Of a DNA stretch of 64,000 nucleotides, positions 1 to 9,233 are shown one piece after another (the stretch's first letter is position 1; each line of letters opens with the position of its first letter). Location: the NCBI RefSeq assembly GCF_030463565.1, contig NC_134645.1, positions 1,309,501 through 1,373,500 on the forward strand, given 5' to 3'. The notes beneath the pieces were generated by a model that had not been told where the DNA came from, made no database searches, and saw nothing but the letters and a program-made list of their open reading frames with translations. The DNA comes from Pelecanus crispus (taxonomy: Eukaryota > Chordata > Aves > Pelecaniformes > Pelecanidae). The translations under genes and the position numbers were made by a program.

Positions 1-44
1 CTGCGGGCCACGGAGAAAAGGAAAGATGGGGAAAAGGGGAATAA

Positions 45-177
45 TAAACCTTAATAATAGTAGTTGTAATAGTTGGGGTGGTAGTAGTAGTAATAACAAC
101 AACAACAGTAATAATAATGATGGTAATAGCAATAATAATGATGATAATAGAAATAATAATAATAAAAAAAATTCAAA
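45..177. repeat. Imperfect AT-rich trinucleotide microsatellite
   Basis: The stretch is built mostly of AAT, TAG, AAC and GAT triplets in a slowly drifting three-base period, ending in an A-rich tail. Open frames across it encode only Asn/Ser or Tyr runs, as expected from triplet repeats without stops. I see no coding signal. Confidence 0.85.
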
Positions 178-958
178 ATTGCCAAACAAGCCGTGGTGGT
201 CGGTAGCTGCAGAGCTCGGCTGGTGGAAAGGGGAGCAGAGGAGCTCGTGCTCTTTCTCAGCTGCCTTTCCCCCCGCCTGCCTTCGGCCTCCTTCACACCT
301 TCATCGCCTCTCCGGGAAGGGGAATATCAAGGAAATGCCGTTTTCTGCTCGGGCTGCAGGAGGAGCGATGGGAAGCTCAGCTCTCGGGCTGCGGAGCGCT
401 CAGATCCATCATTTCACCCCCTTGGAAATCTCAGCTCGGTGACCTGCAACGGGAAGCGAACGTCTGCGGGTTTGGGGTTCGTCGGGGGGCTGTACCCCAA
501 GGAGAGAGGCCGGCGGGGTACGGTGCAGGGCGGGTTCGTTTTCCCCGCTAATGAAGCCCAGGGCCAGGGGAGCTTGCTTTTTTTTTTATTTTTTCCGTTT
601 TCAGAAGCAAACCAGCAAAAGAAGCGGGGGAAAGGTCAGGGCAAACAAGGGCAAAAGAAAGAAGACAATGTCATCGGTGGAAAATAAAACAATACCAATA
701 GATGCCTGCGCTCGCTCTCTTTTTTTTTTTTTTTAAGAAATTATAAAAACAGACAAAAATTTCCTTTTCAAGGCTGCACGATGAGCAATATTTTGAAAAT
801 TGCCAGGAAGAAATATAGTCCTCCCAAAACAATGATTTCTCAGATCGTCGCGCTGATGTCCTTGCCCCGCCAACAACGGCTTGCAGGGTTGATCTTGCCG
901 GTAGAAGGGAGAGATAATGAGGGCAGGAGAGACGGGATTAATTATGTTTTAATAACTC
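178..958. other. Unique sequence, no gene seen
   Basis: Moderately GC-rich unique sequence with short T runs near 580-590 and 719-734. The open frames are short, overlap on both strands and show no recognisable domain. It lies far beyond the likely 3' end of CD93 and may be ordinary intergenic DNA. Confidence 0.5.
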
Positions 959-983
959 TTTTTTTTTTTTTTTTTTTTTTTTT
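959..983. repeat. Poly-T tract (25 bp)
   Basis: An uninterrupted run of T. No retroposon body is visible next to it, so it is scored as a homopolymer microsatellite and not as a SINE or processed-pseudogene tail. Confidence 0.9.
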
Positions 984-1410
984 AATTCCGATGATCTTTC
1001 CCCTCTGCCGCCTCAAAGCACGACAGGCGCCGGCTGATGCGGCCCCGATGGGCTGACTCACAGGCACAGAAATGCCCTTCCTGCTGACATGCGGCTTTTC
1101 CTTTGTGAAAGTTGATTCATCATGCTCCTCCGCGATGCAAAGTTATTGCAAGATATTACCGGCTGTCCGCGGCGATAACAGGAGGGAGACCTTTCGCTTT
1201 ACTCGGGTCTGACTCATCTGAAATGTCGGCGTCACCCTTCGGCCAGAAGAATGCTCAGAGCGGGTGTTTTGAATAGTTTTTTTTGACCTGTGGTTATTGG
1301 GGGGGGGCGGGTGTTATGTGTCATGGATTTTCTTTGCTTGTTTGTTGGATTTTGGAAATGAGGTTCCCGATGTCAGAATGCTGACAATTATACACCATTT
1401 AATACAATGC

Positions 1411-2137
1411 AATATAATAGAATTTATAGAATAGAATAGAATAGAAATATAATATAATTATATATTAGCATATAATTATATTTATTATTATAATTATATT
1501 TCTATTCTACTCCTATTCTACTCCTATTCTATTCTATCCTATCCTATCCTATCCTATCCTATCCTATCCTATCCTACTCCTATTCTATTCTATTCTATTC
1601 TATTCTACTCCTATTCTATTCTATTCTATTCTATTCTATTCTATTCTATTCTATTCTATTCTATTCTATTCTATTCTACTCCTATTCTATTCTACTCTAT
1701 TCTACTCTATTCTATTCTACTCTACTCCTGTTCTGTTCTGTTCTGTTCTATTCTATTCTATTCTATTCTATTCTATTCTATTCTATTCTATCCTATCCTA
1801 TCCTATCCTATTCTATTCTATTCTATTCTATTCTATTCTATTCTATTCTATTCTATTCTATTCTATTCTATTCTATTCTATTCTATTCTACTCTACTTCT
1901 ATTCTATTCTATTCTATTCTATTCTATTCTATTCTATTCTATTCTATTCTACTCCTATTCTATTCTATTCTATTCTATTCTATTCTATTCTATTCTATTC
2001 TATTCTATTCTATTCTATTCTATTCTATTCTATTCTATTCTATTCTATTCTATTCTATTCTATTCTATTCTATTCTATTCTATCCTGTCCTGTCCTGTCC
2101 TGTCCTGTCCTGTCCTGTCCTGTCCTGTCCTGTTCTA
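1411..2137. repeat. Pentanucleotide satellite, ATTCT/TATTC type with variant blocks
   Basis: From about 1499 the plus strand is a nearly pure array of five-base units, roughly 125 copies. TATTC is the main unit. There are blocks of TATCC, TACTCC-type interruptions, a few TGTTC units near 1730-1750 and a terminal homogeneous TGTCC block at about 2084-2130. The left edge (1411-1450) carries the complementary GAATA unit, joined to the main array through an AT-rich palindrome. The array stops a few bases before a CR1 3' end. Variant units clustered in blocks suggest repeated local expansion. Confidence 0.95.
1434..1507. repeat. AT-rich inverted repeat / potential cruciform
   Basis: The inner arms at 1454-1463 and 1470-1479 are perfect 10-base reverse complements around a 6-base loop. 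The outer flanks (GAATAGAAATATAAT on the left and its reverse complement near 1490-1507) extend the pairing with a short bulge. It marks the point where the pentamer unit switches strand from GAATA to TATTC. Confidence 0.75.
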
Positions 2138-2142
2138 ACAAT

Positions 2143-2297
2143 ATAATAATCCAGCCACCAAGCCAGGACACATGAAATTAATTATTCCTCTCCCCTGAAT
2201 TGGTTTAGTGGTGGACTTGGTAGTGTTGGGTTAATGGTTGGACTGGATGATCTTAAAGGTCTTTTCCAACCTGAACGATTCGATGGTTCTGTGAAAT
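2143..2297 (+). mobile_element. CR1 LINE 3' end (truncated), with composite linker
   Basis: The canonical avian CR1 3' segment (GGTTGGACTGGATGATCTTA, then the CTTTTCCAACCT block) lies at 2236-2275 and ends in a degenerate tail near 2295. It is preceded at 2147-2210 by a linker (AATCCAGCCACCAAGCCAGG and following) that also occurs at 33117, and in reverse at 14110 and 41500. The 5' part of the element is missing and is replaced by the pentamer satellite. Confidence 0.93.
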
Positions 2298-4287
2298 ATA
2301 TATAATATAATATTAAATTGTGATGTCAGGACTAAAACCAAATTAAAAGCGGACCGTTAAGTAGCATATACGTGCTTTCCCACCTAGGCATGGTCTGCAT
2401 GCGACCCCGCTTGGGATCATTAAAACTGCGCAGGGCTCCCTCCTCCCCAATTCGGGCGATCTGCTTGGCGTTTCGTGGTGTCCGTCAGAGAAAAATATCT
2501 CCAGGCCAGGAAGTGCCGGACAAATAAATACATCCAAAAATAAGACTTCATGCCCGGCCCGGCACCCAGGCAAGGTAGGAACCCGCAAGCGGGTGTCACT
2601 GCACAGCCCCGCTGAGGATGCTTAATTGGCTGCGCATTAATTAAGAGCACTACTTAGGGCGGTTTTGCCTGAAGGGAGTTTTGCTTGCAGTGGCTTTGAA
2701 GAAGGCAGGGCTGGGGAGGTCACGCCAGGTGGGGAGCGAGTCTTCTTCCGCGTTAAAACTGGGAAAAGAAGTTTTCTCCACGCCCTCGCGTCTCCACGGT
2801 CTGTTTTAGCCACTATTTTCAGTCGGGGTGCGGAAAATACAATTCCAGAGTAGTGGTAGGGCTGAGCTAGGTCCTGCAAGCGTGCCTGCTACTTTTTTTT
2901 TCCCTCTGGCTCATAGTTTTATGTTCATTCTTGGACTACAACCAGGGAAAGCAGCCGGTGCGGTTTCCCACAGGGATTAAAGGCTCCCGAGGCTGGGTGT
3001 TTCGTGTTACCTGGCATGGGAAGTGTGTGACTTCTTCTCCTACCATCACCTTCACCCGGCAACCTGCCTTCACGCCGTCCCATCCCTGTGCCCCTGCCCC
3101 AAGCCGGCGTAGCTGAATTCATCGGTATTTGCTGCTGACGCGCAGCTCCGTTTCCCGGGGATGGAGAGGCTAGGCAAACCTTGTCAGGACCCCAGCAGGG
3201 AAAATACTGGAAGTTTTGCTTATTTTAGGGGCGCTAGACTCTTATCCCTCTCCATCAGCTTTCCGTCGAGCCTTGCAACGTCTCCAACGCGTGCGCTCGC
3301 CCAGCAGCTTAAGGCAGCCTGAGGCACGTGCTGGGTTTTCCTTTAGGAAAGCCGAAGGATCGAAGGATCTTCCCTCTGCAGCAGGCCGGCTCTTTCCCTC
3401 TGTCGCGTTGTCGCCGGCACTGCTCAAATCCGCTCGGCGAGATGTGAACTGCGCTTAGCAGCCTTGAAAGGGCTCGGGAGAGCCAAATGCCAAGGAATAT
3501 TTAAGAGATAAAAATAATAAAAAGAGGAAATGAGCAGACATTTAAAGCATTTGTTTTTCCAGTGGCTGACTCTTTGTGGGATTGGAAGGAAGGAGCGTGG
3601 TATTTTGTAGATTAAATTTTAACATTAGTCAGTACCTTTTCTCTGAATTTTTCTGGTGGAGGCCATTTCCTGGCAGCACCTTTCTCAGAACTGGGGAAAA
3701 ATTCTGTCCCAAGGCGTGGCTGAACGACTACGCTGCGCTCCTTCGCTTTGGTTTATCGGGTTAGCCCTGCGGCTCTTGCAGGGGGAACTCCATCCAACGT
3801 GCCCCAGCCTCAGCAGGGCAAAAAAAAAATTCGGATTAGAGGTAAGAGCAAGCTGGCAGTCTCTCGCCATGCTCCGGCTGGGAGCAACGCTCCTGCTAAC
3901 ATAGAACCATCGTCCCACCCGTGGCAGCTCCTTGCCCTCGGCAGGGACCCCCCGCCCTGCTCCCTGCACCGACTCTGCCGGCAAATTTTGGATGGCCGGT
4001 ACCATATCCCCACGGGCGCTTCCCAAGGCAGGCAGGACAACTCTGGGAATGCTCTTTGGAGTTTGATGCGTGGAGGCACCCAACATCCATCATGAGACGT
4101 AGTGTCTTTTTTTTTTTTTTTTTTTAGGGTTTTCTTGTTTTTAAACGCTACTTAAGGCAAATGTCAATGACTGATAAAATACCACGTGAATGCCATTGCA
4201 GACATGGGCGATACGAGTGGGGTTTCTGTGTCATCGAGGTTTTTCCCCTTATGTGCACCAAATCAATAGGTTTTGGCATCGTATGTG
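2298..4287. other. Intergenic, no gene or repeat recognised
   Basis: Unique sequence. The overlapping short open frames on both strands around 3650-4100 have no recognisable domain and lie in a mildly GC-rich patch. A poly-T run sits at about 4108-4126. It probably lies beyond the CD93 transcript end. Confidence 0.5.
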
Positions 4288-4331
4288 TTTATTAAAAAAC
4301 CACTAAAGACGTGTTCTGTTTAGATTTTATT
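4288..4331 (-). terminator. CD93: Possible distal CD93 polyadenylation signals
   Basis: Read on the minus strand there are two AATAAA hexamers, at 4326-4331 and 4288-4293, about 40 bases apart and about 3 kb beyond the CD93 stop codon. Mammalian CD93 mRNA has a long 3' UTR, so a distal end here is plausible. This is inference. No downstream GU-rich element was assessed and RNA data would be needed. Confidence 0.3.
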
Positions 4332-7248
4332 GGTGTTTCATCTAGAAAAGCAACATACAGCGTTATTCAACGTGTGAGACAACCTTAGCCTTTTAGTCGA
4401 AGGCAACTGTGGTGCTGTGCCATTGCCGTGCGGGCGACGAAGCAAAATTCAGTCCCGACGCGCCGTTTCCGCAGAGGGTGAGGCGCGTCTTCATTCCGGA
4501 CCATAAAAATACGACGCTTTTACTTCATTACAAACAGGTTGATACGTACAAAGCGATTTCAGACGTGTCGGCTAGCCCGTCCTGCCGTGGCGAGGGCAGG
4601 ACGGTTCTAGGTCTTGCTTATCACGGCACCTGCTTGAAATGGAAGGAACGGGGAGCAGAAGTAGCTGCCCCAGGCACCACGGTGAAACCCCTTGGGCCGG
4701 GATGAACGCCCCGTCTCTTCTGACTGTATGGCGGGGTACCGAACTGGCTGGTCCCGTTCCTATTTGCTTTAGCCCGCGGGATTCGCTGGGCCCTGGCTAA
4801 GTCCCTAACGAGGACAGGGATCAAAGCGTTCCCGCGGGGTTCGTGGGAGGAAGAAAGGGAGGCATGAGATTATTCAGGTGTAATTGCAGCAGGGTGAAGG
4901 ATGCTACATCAGGAAATATTCCACCGAGGAGAAGGCAGACTACACCTAGGCACAAATGAGTGTCTTCCCTAGGCTGGACCCGTTATCGTACTCCATTGGT
5001 AATACAGTACACATACCGGAATATACAAAAGTTGTAACCAAAATCAGGATGCTAGGTTTTACTGAGGAATTTGTGGAATAAATAACACCTCTCAGATTTG
5101 TACCAGCTCTGAGCCCACGCTTATGCTTCCTTTTCCCTTTTTCGTGGTGGAAGAAATGTTACCTACAACAATTAATTGATACCTTAACTGAAAAATAAGG
5201 CAGAAACGCTCCTGAGACTGTTAACGTCCGGAAAACGCTGCAGCTTTTGATAAAGCAAACCAAGTAGTCCTGCGACGCAAGGCACGTCGCTCTGACTGCC
5301 TTTTCCCCGCACAGACCCTGAGTCAGCATAGCCCGACAGCGCAGGCATAGCTGTATGTACGTAGGTTGTCCCACGGATTTCAGTAGGAGTATTCGTTCGC
5401 TTAATTTATTCCTGTATTCAAAATGCTCTGCTGGCTGTCGTACATACAGACAGGGCATGAATTTTCCGTGGGACTTCCAAGAATGCCGCTGCTGCGTTCA
5501 CCGCTTCTCCCAGCCACTGTGCGGAGAAAAGGAAGCACAGACAGAACATCAAAAACATTTCCATCAGATACATTTTCCTGTGTTGGTGGGTTTGGGGTTT
5601 TTTCTTTTTTTTTAATTTTACAATGGAGAGACGAAGACCAAAAAAACAGCAGGAAAGGGTTTTCCTCCACACATGGAAGAACAGGATGCAGGTCGCTGCC
5701 TACAACAAACTCCTTTTGTGTTCAGTTCCCATTTCTGTGGCAATTAAGCCTCAAGGTTACAATGCAACCCGCAGAAACTTCAGGAAACTCATGTCCCCTT
5801 CAAATCACACGCCTGTTCTTTTCTACCCTTCCTTCTACCCTTGTGGAGCAGGGGTAAATAACGAAGGTAGCGCTGCTCGCGGGCAAGCAGGAATGGCCCC
5901 TGCGCCCCGCAGTTTTTTGGGGAGGATTTGTGCTGGAACAGCTCAAAGAGGCTTCGCTGTCAGGAGTGGCTGAGTTTAAACAGCTCTCGGAAGTTGGGTA
6001 CCGGGGGAAGAGCGGGGAACAGCTTTGCCCTGAGAAAACATTTGCTCTGAAGCGGAGTTAAAAGTTTTATATCTAATAATTAGCAAATATACAACGTCCA
6101 GTGTATTCTTTACAGGGGGAGGGGTGGAAAACGCGCTCAGCCTGGACGCCAGGCAGTCGGGAAGGGGTCCTACCCAAAAAGTAAGGTCCAACAGGAAAAG
6201 TCTGGTCTCTCATCCGGCTGCATTTGAAGGAGAGCATTGTTTTCTGTATTTTGCAAGCGGTTTTAAACTGAATACACTGGAAGCAGGTAGGCGGCTCTTC
6301 TAAACGTAGTTTTTCATATATTCATATATTCATACCTTTTTACCATATATTCTCTGCCCTGGGCCCTTGTCTAGAGGGCCGAGCGGGAGAGCTTTCCCCG
6401 TGCCGTGCACCTCCCATGCTCCGGGGCTGGATGAAGGTCTCGCCCTTACGGGGCTCGATGCCTTGGGGGGAACGTCGCTGTCTCACTGCCCCGAACCCAG
6501 TGCAACTGGGACGACAGCTCCACTAAGCTTACCGCGTCTGCTCCCCTGGAGAAACTCGCTGCTGCTGTACTTTTAAAAAAGGTTTATTCAGTTACCTCTG
6601 ATGCGACTGTTTTTTTTGTAAAAAAAAAAAAAACAACCACGCACTAAAAAAAACCGCCCTGCTTGCGGCTGCAGAGCCCAGTTCTTGCCCTGGTGAAACA
6701 CGAAAGAATTTCAGAGCCATTTCAATGAGAACAAGGCAAAACGGGGGGTTGAGCGCGGGCTGCCTGCTGCCCGGCCGGCGAGGCGGGGGGCTAGCGTCGC
6801 TTTTGGGGTGGCAAAGGACTGGGGGGGGGCTGCGGGGACAGGGCAGGGAAGCTGCTGCTTTTGCGTGTCGGCATTTCACATACAGGTAGGGGAGACCAAA
6901 CGACAAAAAGAAACTAATTGTTTTCCTTCAGGAAGACAAACCAATACCTCTAATTTGCTATTTTTAAGCACAGTGAGGTTCTGCAGAGTTGAGGAGCGGC
7001 CCTGGCAGGCAAATTGAAACCCGTTCCCTCTCCACCTCGCAGCACTGCCCTGTTAACCCTTCCCTGGGAGGAGCGGCGCCTGGTTTATAAACCGCAGGAC
7101 TGATTTGGGCTGCCTTCCCCCCCCCCAGCGCAGGGACCCTTTTTGTGGTGGGGGGGTGCAGAGCAGCTCCCGCTTTGCAAGGAACCCCAGGACAGGCTGT
7201 CAGACATGCAAAAACCATGTTGAACAGATAGCATCACCCCCACACCCT
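4332..7248. other. Unique sequence, possible CD93 3' UTR
   Basis: No repeat body and no convincing ORF. If the distal signals near 4.3 kb are used, this is the CD93 3' UTR, or an intron plus UTR if a second exon exists. A G-rich stretch at 6821-6848 has several G runs (four-tract quadruplex pattern) on the plus strand, the DNA strand opposite the CD93 sense strand. A second AATAAA on the minus strand lies at 6583-6588. Confidence 0.4.
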
Positions 7249-7254
7249 TTTATT
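7249..7254 (-). terminator. CD93: Possible proximal CD93 polyadenylation signal
   Basis: AATAAA on the minus strand, 67 bases after the stop codon, in an A/T-rich patch. Use of this site would give an unusually short 3' UTR for CD93. Both this and the distal site could be used. Confidence 0.3.
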
Positions 7255-7320
7255 TTTAATTTTTAATTCGCAAAAAAACGCCGTCTGCCGCTCTGCATCC
7301 CCCCGCTGCCCCGGGCGCCG

Positions 7321-9096
7321 TTACCTGCGCTCGCCGCCCGCCCCGCGGCTCTCCGGCTGCTCGGGCACCCAGCAGTAGTTGTCCGCCGCGCTTTTGGCCG
7401 GCCGCTTCTCCCGCTTGGCCGCCCTCTTCCTGCAAGCCAGCAGGGCCAGGGCAAAGGCCAGCAGCAGCAGGATGGCTACCAGGCTACCCAGGATGTAGTA
7501 GAGGAGCAGCCTGGGGCCGTCGGCGCTGTGCTCGGGGCCGGGTGCCGAACCGACTGCTGTGGGGGCCGGCGGCGGCACCCCGAGAGGGATGCCCGGGGTT
7601 TGGGGGATGCCCGTGGTCCACGGAGCACCCGCGGTCCGGGGGATGCCCGTGGTCTGGGGGATGCCCGTGGTCCAGGGGATGCCCGTGGTCTGGGGGATGC
7701 CCGTGGTCCGCAGGGTGCTGTTGGGGGCCCCCGTGGGCTCCTCTCCAGCGGTGGGTGCAGCATGGCAGCCATGTCCATCCTCCTCCGGGAGGAAGCCGGG
7801 CAGGCAGAGGCACTTGAAGCCGCCGGGCAGGTTGCGGCAGGGCCCGGGGCAGGGGTCCCGCAGGCACTCGTCCACGTCCAGGCAGGCATCGCCGCCGCCG
7901 GGCTGGCGCTGGTAGCCGGGCCGGCAAGCGCAGTGGAAGGAGCCGGGGACGTTGAGGCAGAGCTGCGGGCAGACGCCGGGCTGGGCGCACTCGTCCTCGT
8001 CGCGGCAGTGGCGGCCACCGGGCCCCGCCGGCCGGTAGCCGGGCGGGCAGAGGCAGACGAAGCTGCCGGCCGTGTTGCGGCACTCGTGCTGGCAGGGCCC
8101 GGCCAGGCACTCGTCCACGTCCAGGCAGCGGTGGCCGTCGGGTGCCAGGGCGTAGCCGTCCTCGCAGCCGCACTCGAAGCCGCCGGGCCGCGTCCGGCAG
8201 GTCCCCTGGCATGGGTTGGGGTGGCAGGCGTCCTCGGGCAGGCAGGAGGCCATGTCGGGGGCCAGGACGTAGCCGGGGTGGCAGGCGCAGCGCGGGGGCT
8301 CGCCGGGCGCCTCCAAGCAGCGGTGCTGGCAGCCCCCGTTGCGATGGGCGCAGGCGGCGGGGCAGAGGGGTCCGGGGGGGTGCCAGGCGAAGCCGCCCCC
8401 CTCCAGCGGCCCCTTGCAGAGGGCGAAAGCCGGCGTCCCCCCGTCCTCGCCCCCCTCGCAGTCGGCCTCCGCCAGCGTGCCGAAAGGGGCGGCCGCCAGC
8501 TGGGGGCTGCGGACCCCAAAAGGGGTGGTGTAGAGGACCCGGCCGGGCCCGGCCAGCGGCAGGGGCCCGCACATCCCTCGGAAGCTGAACTTGCAGAGGA
8601 AGGCTGGCAGCAGGGCTCGGCAGGAGTGGTCGGCCCAGCCGACGGCGGTGGTCCCGGGGGGCCCGGCCGGCCGCAGGCTGACGCAGCGGGAGCTGAGGCA
8701 GGTGATGGCGGGCTCGGAAAGCCAGGCCGAGTAGTTCCCGGACTCCCTGCCGGCCACCCAGGCGAAACCCCGCAGCAGCTCCTGCGGCTGGACGCACCGG
8801 CCCCGCGACAGCCACAGCCCGATCCAAGCCGGGCCCGGCCAGCCGGCCGCCGCCAGCAGCCCCCGCAGCTGCTCGGCCTCCCCGGGGCTGCGTACCGGAG
8901 CCAGGTTTCCGCCGTCGTGCCGGCAGCGCTCCTGGGCCTTGTTCCAGCCCAGCTCGGCTCGGTGCAGGGTGTAGCAAGCGGTGCCGGCGCAGACCACCTC
9001 GGCGTCCTCCCCGCCAGACCCCCGCAGCAGCAGCAGCAGCAGCAGCGGCAGCAGCAGCAGCAGCTGCAGCAGCAGCGGCAGCCGGACGACAGCCAT
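7321..9096 (-). CDS. CD93: CD93 (complement component C1q receptor), C-type-lectin/EGF membrane receptor
   Basis: A 591-residue type I membrane protein of the CD93/thrombomodulin/CD248/CLEC14A group (family roles: endothelial adhesion, angiogenesis, efferocytosis). Order: poly-Leu signal peptide (1-29), C-type-lectin-like domain (about 36-171), Cys-containing linker, five EGF modules (about 245-285, 291-324, 326-364, 368-405, 407-444; the last three have DVDEC/DEDEC calcium-binding starts), Thr/Pro mucin-like stalk (445-528), membrane helix (529-555), basic tail. Five EGFs and the tail motif AADNYCWVPEQPESR fit CD93; thrombomodulin has six. The lectin domain lacks EPN/QPD and has WAD where WND is usual, so classical sugar binding is unlikely. 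N-glycosylation sequons lie at N121 and N459. The start is the ATG at 9096; the frame stays open to 9213 but has only a GTG there. The stop overlaps a donor-like AG|GTAACG, so a second exon could alter the C-terminus. Confidence 0.95.
   Translation of the reverse strand: MAVVRLPLLLQLLLLLPLLLLLLLRGSGGEDAEVVCAGTACYTLHRAELGWNKAQERCRHDGGNLAPVRSPGEAEQLRGLLAAAGWPGPAWIGLWLSRGRCVQPQELLRGFAWVAGRESGNYSAWLSEPAITCLSSRCVSLRPAGPPGTTAVGWADHSCRALLPAFLCKFSFRGMCGPLPLAGPGRVLYTTPFGVRSPQLAAAPFGTLAEADCEGGEDGGTPAFALCKGPLEGGGFAWHPPGPLCPAACAHRNGGCQHRCLEAPGEPPRCACHPGYVLAPDMASCLPEDACHPNPCQGTCRTRPGGFECGCEDGYALAPDGHRCLDVDECLAGPCQHECRNTAGSFVCLCPPGYRPAGPGGRHCRDEDECAQPGVCPQLCLNVPGSFHCACRPGYQRQPGGGDACLDVDECLRDPCPGPCRNLPGGFKCLCLPGFLPEEDGHGCHAAPTAGEEPTGAPNSTLRTTGIPQTTGIPWTTGIPQTTGIPRTAGAPWTTGIPQTPGIPLGVPPPAPTAVGSAPGPEHSADGPRLLLYYILGSLVAILLLLAFALALLACRKRAAKREKRPAKSAADNYCWVPEQPESRGAGGERR
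7582..7707 (-). repeat. CD93: 18-bp coding minisatellite in the CD93 stalk
   Basis: Seven consecutive 18-base units encode hexapeptides of the form TTGIP followed by Q, W, R or L (residues 464-505). Two units are variant (TAGAPW, TPGIPL). The Thr-rich repeat should be densely O-glycosylated, as in a mucin-like stalk. Near-identical units at the DNA level suggest recent expansion and likely length polymorphism. Confidence 0.93.
9022..9081 (-). repeat. CD93: CAG/CTG-type microsatellite encoding the poly-Leu signal peptide
   Basis: CAG units, with occasional CGG, on the plus strand read as CTG leucine codons on the coding strand, giving the long Leu run of the CD93 signal peptide (residues about 6-24). 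A hydrophobic core this long and pure is unusual. Its length may vary between individuals. Confidence 0.85.
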
Positions 9097-9202
9097 CCCG
9101 CCAGCCGGACGGACGGGTGGACGGCGGGACTCGTCAGCCGCCGGCTCGCATCCCCTCGTCCCGCCGAGCTCACCCTGCACGCATCCTGTGCTCCCCGGTC
9201 TC

Positions 9203-9233
9203 CTATTTATCACCGGAGGCTACGGCTTCCTGT
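9203..9233 (-). promoter_or_regulatory. CD93: Candidate CD93 core promoter: TATA-like box and ETS motif
   Basis: On the minus strand GATAAATAG (9203-9211) lies about 110 bases upstream of the ATG. ACAGGAAG, an ETS core, lies at 9226-9233 immediately upstream. ETS factors drive many endothelial genes, which fits CD93 expression. The sequence around 7300-9400 is strongly GC-rich. Both assignments are motif-based. Confidence 0.45.

Noticed and set aside
26-442. 138-codon Asn/Ser-rich frame
   Set aside because: Pure by-product of the AAT-type trinucleotide repeat.
7321-9096. Identity as thrombomodulin (THBD), the neighbouring relative
   Set aside because: Five EGF modules, not six, and a cytoplasmic tail with the CD93-type AADxYxWVPExxESR motif.
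9097-9213. 39-residue N-terminal extension of CD93
   Set aside because: The first codon of the extension is GTG, not ATG. The ATG at 9096 is followed directly by a signal peptide, and a TATA-like box lies within the extension.
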